Source: Oceaniferula spumae (GTDB lineage: Bacteria; Verrucomicrobiota; Verrucomicrobiia; Verrucomicrobiales; Akkermansiaceae). From it: DNA of 64,000 bases. How positions within the stretch are numbered: the stretch's first letter is position 1; each line of letters starts with the position of its first letter. Under the pieces are notes generated by a model. That model worked only from the letters and a program-made list of their open reading frames with translations. It did no database searches and had not been told where the DNA came from. The position numbers and the translations under genes were made by a program. This document shows, piece after piece, positions 38,056-44,305 of this stretch. The stretch spans positions 3,348,001-3,412,000 of the forward strand of contig NZ_AP026866.1 in the NCBI RefSeq assembly GCF_042849255.1, in the 5' to 3' direction.

Positions 38056-38646
38056 TTATTTGGTTTTGTTAGGTAGAAAGACATTCCAGTCTTCGATGCC
38101 GTGTTGGTTTTGGAGAGTGAGGGTGATGGGGACCGCACGTGGAATTTCAGGCTTCCGAATCAGGCGTAGTCCTGCCTCGGAAGGTGTGCGGTCGGCCTTG
38201 CGGGTGTTGATTTTCCGGCAGGCCAGCACGCAGTTTTCCCAGGAGGTTTCACCACCGCGCGATTGAGGTAAAATGTGGTCGATGTTCCCTTCCTCCCTGC
38301 TGAGCAAACGTCCGCTGTATTGGCACCTGCCACCGTCCCTGTGCCAGAGGTTTCTGGCGCTGAGGCGAGGCCTGTGCATCGGCACATCGGCGTAGCGTGA
38401 AAGCACGAGCACCGTGGGGGCACGTACTGGACCGCGGGCAGTCCCAATGCTGAGGTCGCCCTCGCGCACTGGCAGCGTCAACCAGGTTTTCCAATCGACG
38501 GGCACCATCCAATCGAGATGTTGGATGTCGAGACCGGTCGCGGCATCGCTGGCCATTTGACCGTATGCCTGGGCCGGAGTGGTGACGGAGATCGCCTGCC
38601 AGTTCCGATTCAGAACGAGCACGGTGTTTTTGTGGAGAATGGACAT
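38056..38646 (-). CDS. HNH endonuclease family protein
   Basis: The 196-aa protein has an N-terminal region common to stand-alone bacterial HNH proteins (VLVLNRNWQAISV). Its HNH core is CQYSGRLLSREEGNIDHILP with SRGGETSWENCVLACRKINTRK, containing the metal-binding DH pair and the terminal N and H/K positions. The role is unknown; such genes are widespread and are not necessarily mobile. It is upstream of rtcB on the same strand (123 bp gap). Confidence 0.9.
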   Translation of the reverse strand: MSILHKNTVLVLNRNWQAISVTTPAQAYGQMASDAATGLDIQHLDWMVPVDWKTWLTLPVREGDLSIGTARGPVRAPTVLVLSRYADVPMHRPRLSARNLWHRDGGRCQYSGRLLSREEGNIDHILPQSRGGETSWENCVLACRKINTRKADRTPSEAGLRLIRKPEIPRAVPITLTLQNQHGIEDWNVFLPNKTK

Positions 38647-38762
38647 TTTTTCAGTAGTTGGTGGTAAGTGGTAGGTAGTCAGTATGTTTTCAGGGTATGG
38701 GTGTTCGTTTCAAATGTTGGTGTTGAACAATGCTGACACAGGGGTGCCAGTGTGGAGGAGAG

Positions 38763-38838
38763 TTGGCGCAGCCGGGGTTGAACCGGCGTCCTCCCGCTTA
38801 TAAGGCGGGCGCTCTTACCGCAGCTGAGCTATGCGCCG
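38763..38838 (-). tRNA. tRNA-Ile(TAT)
   Basis: The cloverleaf has D-arm GCTC...GAGC, anticodon stem CCCGC/GCGGG with loop CTTATAA (anticodon TAT, reads AUA), and T-arm GCCGG TTCAACC CCGGC. The acceptor forms six pairs with a C1/A72 mismatch and CCA is not clearly encoded. Direct decoding of AUA by UAU is less common in bacteria than lysidine-modified CAT. Confidence 0.88.
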
Positions 38839-38863
38839 TTTGCAAAATGAGATCGGCACATGA

Positions 38864-38938
38864 TGGCGCCCGGGGGTGGAGTCGAACCACCATTGACGGA
38901 TTCAAAATCCGTTGTCTTGACCATTAGACGACCCGGGA
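38864..38938 (-). tRNA. tRNA-Gln(TTG)
   Basis: Anticodon stem ACGGA/TCCGT with loop TTTTGAA (anticodon TTG), T-arm GGTGG TTCGACT CCACC, and an encoded CCA. The weak first acceptor pair (T1/C72) fits glutamine tRNAs. Confidence 0.93.
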
Positions 38939-39056
38939 GCAATCAGGTAGCGGGTGCCGGTATGTCGGCTTCGTGTACAGATCTCTGCACAGAGTGAGAT
39001 CCTTGCGGAAAATTCAAATGGCTGCGTCAGTGCGCAGCAGGGGAGCCCGCAGTGGG

Positions 39057-39716
39057 CTACTCAACTTTTTTCAACAGCGGCAGCACCGCCTTGTAAACAT
39101 GGGCGGCGACAATCGCCTGGCCCTTGACATTAGGGTGGATGCCATCGGGGAGATTGAGGTTTTTATCAGCGGCCACTCCCTCAAGTAAAAAGGGCAAGGT
39201 GGTTACATTTTTTTGGGCTGCTACCTCGCCAAATACTTTGCGGAATGATTCCGTATAATTTTTTCCCATGTTCTCCGGCATTTGCATCCCAGTAAGCAAG
39301 ATTTGCGCCTTTGGGTGTTTTTTTCTAACAATATCGATAATACTGGCGAGGTTCTCACCGCTGACTTTGGCTGGAATCCCACGCAGGCCGTCGTTTCCGC
39401 CTAGAGCGATGACGAGGAGATCAATGGGTTGTTTGGCAAGCACAGCGATTCTGCGCACACCTCCGCTGGTGGTGTCTCCACTCAATCCAGCGTTGATGAC
39501 TTTGATGTCATGACCGTCGGCCTTGGCCAGCTTCTGGATGATGGCCGGGTAGGCTTCCGATTTTTTAAGCCCGTAACCAGCTGTGATGCTATCGCCTAGA
39601 AAGACCACACGGGTGGCTTGATCCTGGGCTTGGACTGTTATCACGGAAGCTAGACCGAGGACCAAACCTGTGATCAGGGCAAAAAATAAAGACGATCTTG
39701 GGAAAAGGTGTATCAT
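39057..39716 (-). CDS. Exported SGNH/GDSL esterase (arylesterase/TesA-like)
   Basis: A signal peptide (LFFALITGLVLGLASVITVQ) precedes the SGNH hydrolase blocks: block I FLGDSITAGYG with catalytic Ser, block II INAGLSGDTTSGG, block III VIALGGNDGLRG, and block V LPDGIHPNVKGQ with catalytic Asp and His. The layout is that of TesA-type periplasmic lysophospholipase/arylesterase. It is divergent from the adjacent LolD-type ABC genes, an arrangement often seen for tesA with ybbA/ybbP in other bacteria. Confidence 0.93.
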   Translation of the reverse strand: MIHLFPRSSLFFALITGLVLGLASVITVQAQDQATRVVFLGDSITAGYGLKKSEAYPAIIQKLAKADGHDIKVINAGLSGDTTSGGVRRIAVLAKQPIDLLVIALGGNDGLRGIPAKVSGENLASIIDIVRKKHPKAQILLTGMQMPENMGKNYTESFRKVFGEVAAQKNVTTLPFLLEGVAADKNLNLPDGIHPNVKGQAIVAAHVYKAVLPLLKKVE

Positions 39717-39775
39717 GGTCTATCTGGTAAGCGTCGTAGCAACCTATACTCATCCTATCATTTAGCTAGAAATTC

Positions 39776-40465
39776 ATGGCCACACTTCATCCGAAATCGA
39801 TTTTATCTACGAGAGAACTCACCAAAACCTATCAGAGCGGCGATCATTCACTAACCGTTTTGGATCGCGTAAGTATTGATGTGCCAGAGGGCGCCACCGC
39901 GGCGATCGTCGGTCCCTCAGGAAGTGGAAAGACGACCTTGCTAGGTCTCTGCGCCGGACTCGACCGATCCACCAGCGGTTCGGTGGAGCTAGGTGGTCAG
40001 AATATTTCAGGATTTAATGAGGACCAACGGGCAAAACTCCGCAGCGAATCTGTGGGGTTCATTTTTCAAAACTTTCAGCTCATGCCGACGCTCACTGCCT
40101 TGGAAAACGTCTTGGTTCCCGGTGAACTGAGCGGCACCAGCAATGGCAGTTTGATAGACCGAGCGGCAGCTCTGTTGGAACGTGTAGGACTGGGCGAGCG
40201 GAAGGAGCATTACCCGAATCAACTCTCCGGTGGTGAGCAGCAGCGAGTGGCGATTGCCAGGGCGTTTATTCATCAGCCGAAGATTCTCTTTGCTGACGAG
40301 CCAACGGGCAACCTTGATGAGGAAGCCAGCGCTCTGGTGGAAACGATGCTATTTGACCTCAACAGGGAATCCGGCACCGCTTTGGTGATAGTGACCCACG
40401 ATCTGGACCTTGCTGAAAAGGCATCCCTGGTGTTCCGACTGAAGGGCGGAAAGTTGATCGAATAA
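39776..40465 (+). CDS. ABC transporter ATP-binding protein, LolD/YbbA-type
   Basis: The ATPase has Walker A GPSGSGKTTL, Q-loop FIFQNFQLMP, signature LSGGEQQRVAIARAF and Walker B ILFADEPTGNLD followed by the H-loop THD. The GNLD after Walker B and the short length (229 aa) place it in the MacB/LolD/YbbA group. It couples with the large FtsX-type permease encoded 19 bp downstream. Together with the divergent SGNH esterase it reproduces the tesA-ybbA-ybbP cluster known from other bacteria; the substrate is unproven. Confidence 0.95.
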   Translation: MATLHPKSILSTRELTKTYQSGDHSLTVLDRVSIDVPEGATAAIVGPSGSGKTTLLGLCAGLDRSTSGSVELGGQNISGFNEDQRAKLRSESVGFIFQNFQLMPTLTALENVLVPGELSGTSNGSLIDRAAALLERVGLGERKEHYPNQLSGGEQQRVAIARAFIHQPKILFADEPTGNLDEEASALVETMLFDLNRESGTALVIVTHDLDLAEKASLVFRLKGGKLIE

Positions 40466-40484
40466 TCGTCTAACCATCCTATCG

Positions 40485-43094
40485 ATGCTGAGTTTACTGA
40501 AACATCTCTTTAGCGCCTGGGCTTGGAAAATGGCATGGCGCGATAGTCGTCCTGTGCGTTGGAAACTGCTTTTATTTTCGGCCTCGATCGTTTTCGGAGT
40601 GGCGGCGCTGGTGACCATTGGATCACTGCGTGAAAATCTAACGAAGTCTGTCAGTTCGCAGGCGAAATCATTGTTGGGTGCGGATCTGATGGTGTCCTCC
40701 CGTGAGCCGTATACGGATCAAACAAAAGAGTTTATTGAGAACATCAAGGATCAGGGTGGAGCCGAGGCCAAGGAGATTACGTTTACCACGATGTTGGCCG
40801 TTGGGGATGGATCTACGCCCAAGCTCGTCAGCGTGCGTGGGCTGGAGCCGGCGTTTCCATTTTACGGTAAGGTGAAAACCGAACCGGAGGACGCGTGGGA
40901 AAAAGTCCAGCAATCGCCGGGGCTCATCGTTGAAGCTTCATTTTTAAAACGCATGAATGCGCAGGTGGGCGATCTTGCTCGCCTGGGCGATAAAGAGCTT
41001 CCGATCATGGGTGTGCTGATGCAGGCCCCTCCTTCAGGATCTGGCTTCGCTGCGCTGTCGCCGACCGTGGTTACCTCAATCGACGTAATCGAGAACTCGG
41101 GTTTACTGGGCGCTAGAAGTATGGTTTTTTACCGCTCGTATTTCCAACTGCCAACTGGATTGGAGGCGGAAGCATTGATCGAAGACAATGAGGAGCTCTT
41201 CGTGGAGCAGCGACTTCGCAAGGTCACATCCAAAAAGCGTAGTGAAAATGTGGAGAAGGCGATCAACAGGCTCTACCTGTTCTTTAACCTGATCGGATTC
41301 AGCGCACTATTTCTCGGAGGCATCGGCGTGGCAGGGGCGATCCATATTCACATTTCAGAGCGGCTTCAGAGTGTGGCAACTCTCCGCTGTTTGGGCTGCT
41401 CCGCGGCGCGTGCATTTGCTGTTTATTTGGCGCAGAGCATTGCCATGGGAGTGGTGGGCACCGTTGCCGGAATCGTCATGGGATGTGCCTTTGTTTACCT
41501 GCTGAAATTTGTTGTCGCCAGCCTGCCAGCCGGAATGATTCCATTCGCCGTCGAGGTGGCACCAGACTGGCTGGTGATCGCGAAGGCGGGTGTTGTAGGA
41601 CTATTGATCTGCATCAGTTTTGCCCTGCTGCCGCTGCTGGCTGTTAGGAAAGTAAGTCCGTTGGCCGCACTACGCCGCGAGGAAACAGCCATGTCGAATA
41701 AGAGCTCTCTCCGCTGGGTGGTAATCCTGGGTTTAGTAGTTCTGGCATTTTTGCTGACTTGGATGGATTCACATGATGCCGTCAATGGCTGGAAAACAGC
41801 GCTCGGATACATCGCATTCCTTGGCTTTGCCTTTATCTTCCTCACACTTGCAGGCAAATTCTTACGCTGGTTGACCAAGCTGGTATCCAGACCGTCGTGG
41901 CCGTTTGTTATTCGTCAGGGGATTGCCAGTTTGTACCGACCCAATAATCAAACCGGACTTTTCATGGTATCCATTGGTCTGGGCACGTTCCTGATTTTCA
42001 CGTTGGTCCTGATGCAGAGCATTCTGTTGCAATGGCTGGATCCTGTTAGGATGGAAAACAAACCGAATATTTTCCTCGTGGATGTTCCGCCCGAAGAAAG
42101 CACGGCAGTGAACCAGCTCATCACCGACAGTGGCGTGAAGGCGTTAGGAAATGCTCCGATCATTACGATGCGCTTGACCGAAATCAAAGGTCGGCCAGTA
42201 GCGGAACTCACAGGACCGCAATCGACCGCTGAAAGGCGAATACCGAGGTGGATCTTGCGCCGCGAATTCCGCTCAACTTATCGAGGTGAACTCACCGAAA
42301 CGGAAAAACTAACAGCGGGGGAATGGACAGGTCCGAGCGTCAGTCTCCACCCCGGCGAAGCCATTCCTGTGAGCTTCGAGGAAAAAATTGCCGAGGATCT
42401 GGGGGTGAAAGTTGGCGATGAAGTGACGGTGAGTCTGGAAGGGTTTGGAGAAACCAAGAAATTGAAAATTGCCAGCTTGCGAGAAGTCGATTGGCGAAGC
42501 ATGGATCTTAATTTCTTCATCGTATTCCCTCCGGGAACCATTGATGACTACGTCTCCTTCAACGTCATGGCTGCCCACTCACCAGATGATGAGTCCACGG
42601 CCGTTTTGCAGCAGGCGGTGTTCAAGCGACTGCCTTTTGTCAATAGCATCGACCTCAGTCTGATTTTGAAAACAGTGCAATCGGTGTTAGCAGCGGCGAG
42701 TAAAACCGTGCAGATCATGGCTCTGTTTACCGTGGTCACCGGTGGAATCGTCCTGTTGGCTTCGATACTCGCTGGCCGCAGAATACGGATTCGAGAGAGT
42801 GTTTTGCTGAGAACGCTGGGAGCCAGTCGGGCTCAGATTTCTCAGATCCTCGCGGTTGAGTATACTTTGTTAGCCATGATGGCCACACTAGCAGGCTCTG
42901 CCTTGGCGTTGGTGGCCAGCCTGTTATTGGGTCGGCTTGTATTTGACGGCGAAGCGTATTCGGTTCCCTGGCTGCAGCTAGGAGCGGGCATCGGTCTCGT
43001 CATAGCGATCACGGTAGTCATGGGCATGTTGCTGAGTCGTGGTGTGGCTAGCAGGCCGCCACTTCAAATTCTCCGTTCTGAGTCGGGTGGTTAA
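40485..43094 (+). CDS. Large FtsX-family ABC permease (YbbP-type)
   Basis: The 869-aa protein has two FtsX modules. A first TM helix (LLLFSASIVFGVAALVTIGS) is followed by a ~230-residue periplasmic domain. There follow clusters of TM helices (LFLGGIGVAGAIHIHI; VVGTVAGIVMGCAFVYLLKF; LLICISFALLPLLAV), a second periplasmic region, and a final group near residues 735-860. The motif SVATLRCLGCSAARAFAVYL is the coupling helix seen in FtsX/MacB permeases. Size and order match YbbP, the partner of YbbA. Its stop is about 4 bp from the 3' end of the convergent tRNA array. Confidence 0.93.
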   Translation: MLSLLKHLFSAWAWKMAWRDSRPVRWKLLLFSASIVFGVAALVTIGSLRENLTKSVSSQAKSLLGADLMVSSREPYTDQTKEFIENIKDQGGAEAKEITFTTMLAVGDGSTPKLVSVRGLEPAFPFYGKVKTEPEDAWEKVQQSPGLIVEASFLKRMNAQVGDLARLGDKELPIMGVLMQAPPSGSGFAALSPTVVTSIDVIENSGLLGARSMVFYRSYFQLPTGLEAEALIEDNEELFVEQRLRKVTSKKRSENVEKAINRLYLFFNLIGFSALFLGGIGVAGAIHIHISERLQSVATLRCLGCSAARAFAVYLAQSIAMGVVGTVAGIVMGCAFVYLLKFVVASLPAGMIPFAVEVAPDWLVIAKAGVVGLLICISFALLPLLAVRKVSPLAALRREETAMSNKSSLRWVVILGLVVLAFLLTWMDSHDAVNGWKTALGYIAFLGFAFIFLTLAGKFLRWLTKLVSRPSWPFVIRQGIASLYRPNNQTGLFMVSIGLGTFLIFTLVLMQSILLQWLDPVRMENKPNIFLVDVPPEESTAVNQLITDSGVKALGNAPIITMRLTEIKGRPVAELTGPQSTAERRIPRWILRREFRSTYRGELTETEKLTAGEWTGPSVSLHPGEAIPVSFEEKIAEDLGVKVGDEVTVSLEGFGETKKLKIASLREVDWRSMDLNFFIVFPPGTIDDYVSFNVMAAHSPDDESTAVLQQAVFKRLPFVNSIDLSLILKTVQSVLAAASKTVQIMALFTVVTGGIVLLASILAGRRIRIRESVLLRTLGASRAQISQILAVEYTLLAMMATLAGSALALVASLLLGRLVFDGEAYSVPWLQLGAGIGLVIAITVVMGMLLSRGVASRPPLQILRSESGG

Positions 43095-43097
43095 AGG

Positions 43098-43171
43098 TGG
43101 TACTCGTGCCGGGGCTTGAACCCGGTTCATCCGATAGAAAGTCGGAAGTGTTACCCATACACCACACGAGC
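43098..43171 (-). tRNA. tRNA-Glu(TTC)
   Basis: Acceptor GCTCGTG/CACGAGT, D-arm GTGT ATGGGTA ACAC, anticodon loop CTTTCTA (TTC) in stem TCCGA/TCGGA, T-arm CCGGG TTCAAGC CCCGG, discriminator A and encoded CCA. All standard. It is the last gene of the array in transcription order. Confidence 0.95.
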
Positions 43172-43180
43172 AATAGAAAT

Positions 43181-43255
43181 TGGTTGGGAAAACTGGACTC
43201 GAACCAGCAACCTCCCGCTCCCAAGGCGGGCGCGCTACCATTGCGCTACTTCCCA
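43181..43255 (-). tRNA. tRNA-Pro(TGG)
   Basis: Acceptor TGGGAAG/TTTCCCA, D-arm GCGC AATGGTA GCGC, anticodon stem CCCGC/GCGGG with loop CTTGGGA (TGG), T-loop TTCGAGT, and encoded CCA. Confidence 0.95.
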
Positions 43256-43262
43256 ATAAAAG

Positions 43263-43336
43263 TGGTTGGCCCACAGGGAATCGAACCCTGATCAGCCGGT
43301 TAAAAGCCGGCTGCTCTACCGTTGAGCTATAGACCA
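43263..43336 (-). tRNA. tRNA-Lys(TTT)
   Basis: D-arm GCTC AACGGTA GAGC, anticodon stem GCCGG/CCGGC with loop CTTTTAA (TTT), T-arm CAGGG TTCGATT CCCTG, and encoded CCA. Several acceptor pairs are G-T wobbles (TGGTCTA/TGGGCCA). Confidence 0.95.
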
Positions 43337-43346
43337 GTTAGAAAAG

Positions 43347-43440
43347 TGGCGGAGTTCCGAGGACTCGAACCTCATTCCTGTTCAAGTAGGAACGTATTGT
43401 TTAGCAAACAAACCCGGCACGCCTGTCCGGTTGAAACTCC
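43347..43440 (-). tRNA. tRNA-Ser(GCT)
   Basis: Type II tRNA with acceptor GGAGTTT/GAACTCC, D-arm CCGG...CCGG with GG in the loop, anticodon loop TTGCTAA (GCT), and a long variable arm with stem TTCCT/AGGAA. T-loop TTCGAGT, discriminator G and encoded CCA. The outermost anticodon-stem pair is a T-T mismatch. Confidence 0.93.
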
Positions 43441-43441
43441 A

Positions 43442-43518
43442 TGGTATCTGCGGCGGGATTCGAACTCGCACTGGACCGATTCTGAGTCGGTTGCCTCTAC
43501 CCGTTGGGCTACGCAGAC
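43442..43518 (-). tRNA. tRNA with anticodon CAG (Leu codon) but type-I body
   Basis: Acceptor GTCTGCG/CGCAGAT (G-T first pair), D-loop AACGGGTA with GG, anticodon stem ACCGA/TCGGT with loop CTCAGAA (CAG), T-arm GCGAG TTCGAAT CCCGC (one A-C mismatch), and encoded CCA. Canonical bacterial leucine tRNAs are type II with a long variable arm. This one has only a short variable loop, so its charging identity is uncertain. Confidence 0.85.
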
Positions 43519-43525
43519 GTTAAGA

Positions 43526-43603
43526 TGGCACTCCCAGCGGGACTTGAACCCGCAACCTCCGATTTAGAAGATCGGTGCTCTAAGTCCATTGAGCTACAGG
43601 AGT
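43526..43603 (-). tRNA. tRNA-Arg(TCT)
   Basis: D-arm GCTC AATGGACTTA GAGC, anticodon stem CCGAT/ATCGG with loop CTTCTAA (TCT), T-arm GCGGG TTCAAGT CCCGC, discriminator G and encoded CCA. Standard fold. Confidence 0.95.
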
Positions 43604-43609
43604 GAAGAA

Positions 43610-43697
43610 TGGTATGAGATGGAGGGCTTGAACCCCTTGACGTCCTGCCCGCTGTTTAACGTCGGTGGCTTCGTAGACCACTGCGGGGACATCTCAT
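43610..43697 (-). tRNA. D-armless tRNA-Arg(ACG)-like gene with long variable region
   Basis: The acceptor ATGAGAT/ATCTCAT is perfect with discriminator A and encoded CCA, and the T-arm is present (GGGG TTCAAGC CCTC). Only nine nucleotides separate the acceptor from an anticodon arm GTGGT CTACGAA GCCAC, whose loop is identical to the usual tRNA-Arg(ACG) loop. There is no room for a D-arm. Instead the variable region is 27 nt, and its GCGG and GGAC can pair with CCGC and GTCC of the 5' connector (plus-strand 642-652 with 683-690). Whether it is charged or functional is unknown. Confidence 0.7.
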
Positions 43698-43706
43698 GTT
43701 GGAAAA

Positions 43707-43780
43707 TGGTGCGCTATCTCGGTATCGAACCGAGGTATCCAGTTTGGAAGACTGGCGTTCTGCCATTGAACTAATAACGC
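43707..43780 (-). tRNA. tRNA-Gly(TCC)
   Basis: Acceptor GCGTTAT/ATAGCGC, D-arm GTTC AATGGCA GAAC, anticodon stem CCAGT/ACTGG with loop CTTCCAA (TCC), T-loop TTCGATA, discriminator A and encoded CCA. Confidence 0.95.
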
Positions 43781-43787
43781 GTTAGAT

Positions 43788-43864
43788 TGGATGCCTCTGC
43801 GGGGATCGCACCCGCCGGTCTCTGCTTTGCAGGCAGGCCAGTTCACTAGCTCTGGTCAGAGGCA
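43788..43864 (-). tRNA. tRNA-Cys(GCA) with A18/G55 elbow variant
   Basis: Acceptor TGCCTCT/AGAGGCA perfect, D-arm CCAG AGCTAGTGAA CTGG, anticodon loop CTGCAAA (GCA), T-stem GCGGG/CCCGC, discriminator T and encoded CCA. The D-loop has AG where GG is expected and the T-loop reads TGCGATC instead of TTCGATC, so G18-U55 is replaced by A18 with G55. Confidence 0.9.
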
Positions 43865-43870
43865 GTTAGA

Positions 43871-43945
43871 TGGAGGGATCAGTGGGATTTGCACCCACAC
43901 CGCGGCTTTCACAGAGCCGAATGCGAACTATTACACTATGATCCC
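43871..43945 (-). tRNA. tRNA-His(GTG) with A18/G55 elbow variant
   Basis: Acceptor GGGATCA/TGATCCC, D-stem GTGT/GCAT, anticodon stem CGGCT/AGCCG with loop CTGTGAA (GTG), T-stem GTGGG/CCCAC, encoded CCA. The D-loop is AATAGTTC (A18 G19) and the T-loop TGCAAAT (G55). The extra G-1 typical of tRNA-His is not encoded next to this 5' end (a T precedes it), so identity may depend on other features. Confidence 0.9.
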
Positions 43946-43957
43946 AAGTATAGAAAT

Positions 43958-44045
43958 TGGCAGAGGGTGGAGGAGTCGAACCCCTAGGACGCAATGCCTA
44001 CCACGGTTTTCAAAACCGCTTGCCGACCGTTCAGCGGCACGCTCT
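43958..44045 (-). tRNA. tRNA-Ser(TGA)
   Basis: Type II tRNA with anticodon stem GCGGT/ACCGT and loop TTTGAAA (TGA), variable-arm stem TAGG/CCTA, T-loop TTCGACT, discriminator G and encoded CCA. The D-loop contains GG. The acceptor AGAGCGT/ACCCTCT has one C-C mismatch. Confidence 0.9.
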
Positions 44046-44056
44046 GTAGTAAAAAA

Positions 44057-44130
44057 TGGTCCTCCTGCCAGGTAGCGCGCCTAGGTCTTCCGCTTATCAG
44101 GCGAATGCTCTACTTTTGAGCTACAGGAGA
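44057..44130 (-). tRNA. tRNA-Ile(GAT) with A18/G55 elbow variant and aberrant T-loop
   Basis: Acceptor TCTCCTG/CAGGAGG, D-arm GCTC AAAAGTA GAGC, anticodon stem TTCGC/GCGGA with loop CTGATAA (GAT), T-stem CTAGG/CCTGG, encoded CCA. The D-loop carries A18 G19, and the T-loop CGCGCTA has G55 and loses the usual T54-A58 pair. The variable loop is 4 nt. Confidence 0.88.
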
Positions 44131-44131
44131 A

Positions 44132-44205
44132 TGGCACTTCCACATGGTTCCGCCCCATGAATTCCGGATTAACAGTCCGGCGTGATGCTGTTTCACTATG
44201 GAAGT
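44132..44205 (-). tRNA. tRNA-Asn(GTT) with A18/G55 elbow variant and aberrant T-loop
   Basis: Acceptor ACTTCCA/TGGAAGT perfect, D-arm GTGA AACAGCA TCAC, anticodon stem CCGGA/TCCGG with loop CTGTTAA (GTT), T-stem CATGG/CCATG, discriminator G and encoded CCA. The D-loop has A18 G19 and the T-loop is GGCGGAA (G54 G55 C56), far from TTCRANY. Confidence 0.9.
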
Positions 44206-44213
44206 ATAGAAAG

Positions 44214-44300
44214 TGGTGAGTGTGGAAGGACTTGCACCTACTCAGCCCGAAGGCATCAGATTTACAGTCTGACCCGGCTCTCTAACTCCGGCGCACACTC
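44214..44300 (-). tRNA. tRNA-Tyr(GTA) with A18/G55 elbow variant
   Basis: Type II tRNA with perfect acceptor GAGTGTG/CACACTC, D-stem CCGG/CCGG with loop AGTTAGAGAG (A18 G19), anticodon stem TCAGA/TCTGA with loop CTGTAAA (GTA), variable arm GCCTTCGGGC, T-loop TGCAAGT (G55), discriminator A and encoded CCA. One T-stem pair is T-T. Confidence 0.9.
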
Positions 44301-44305
44301 AATAA

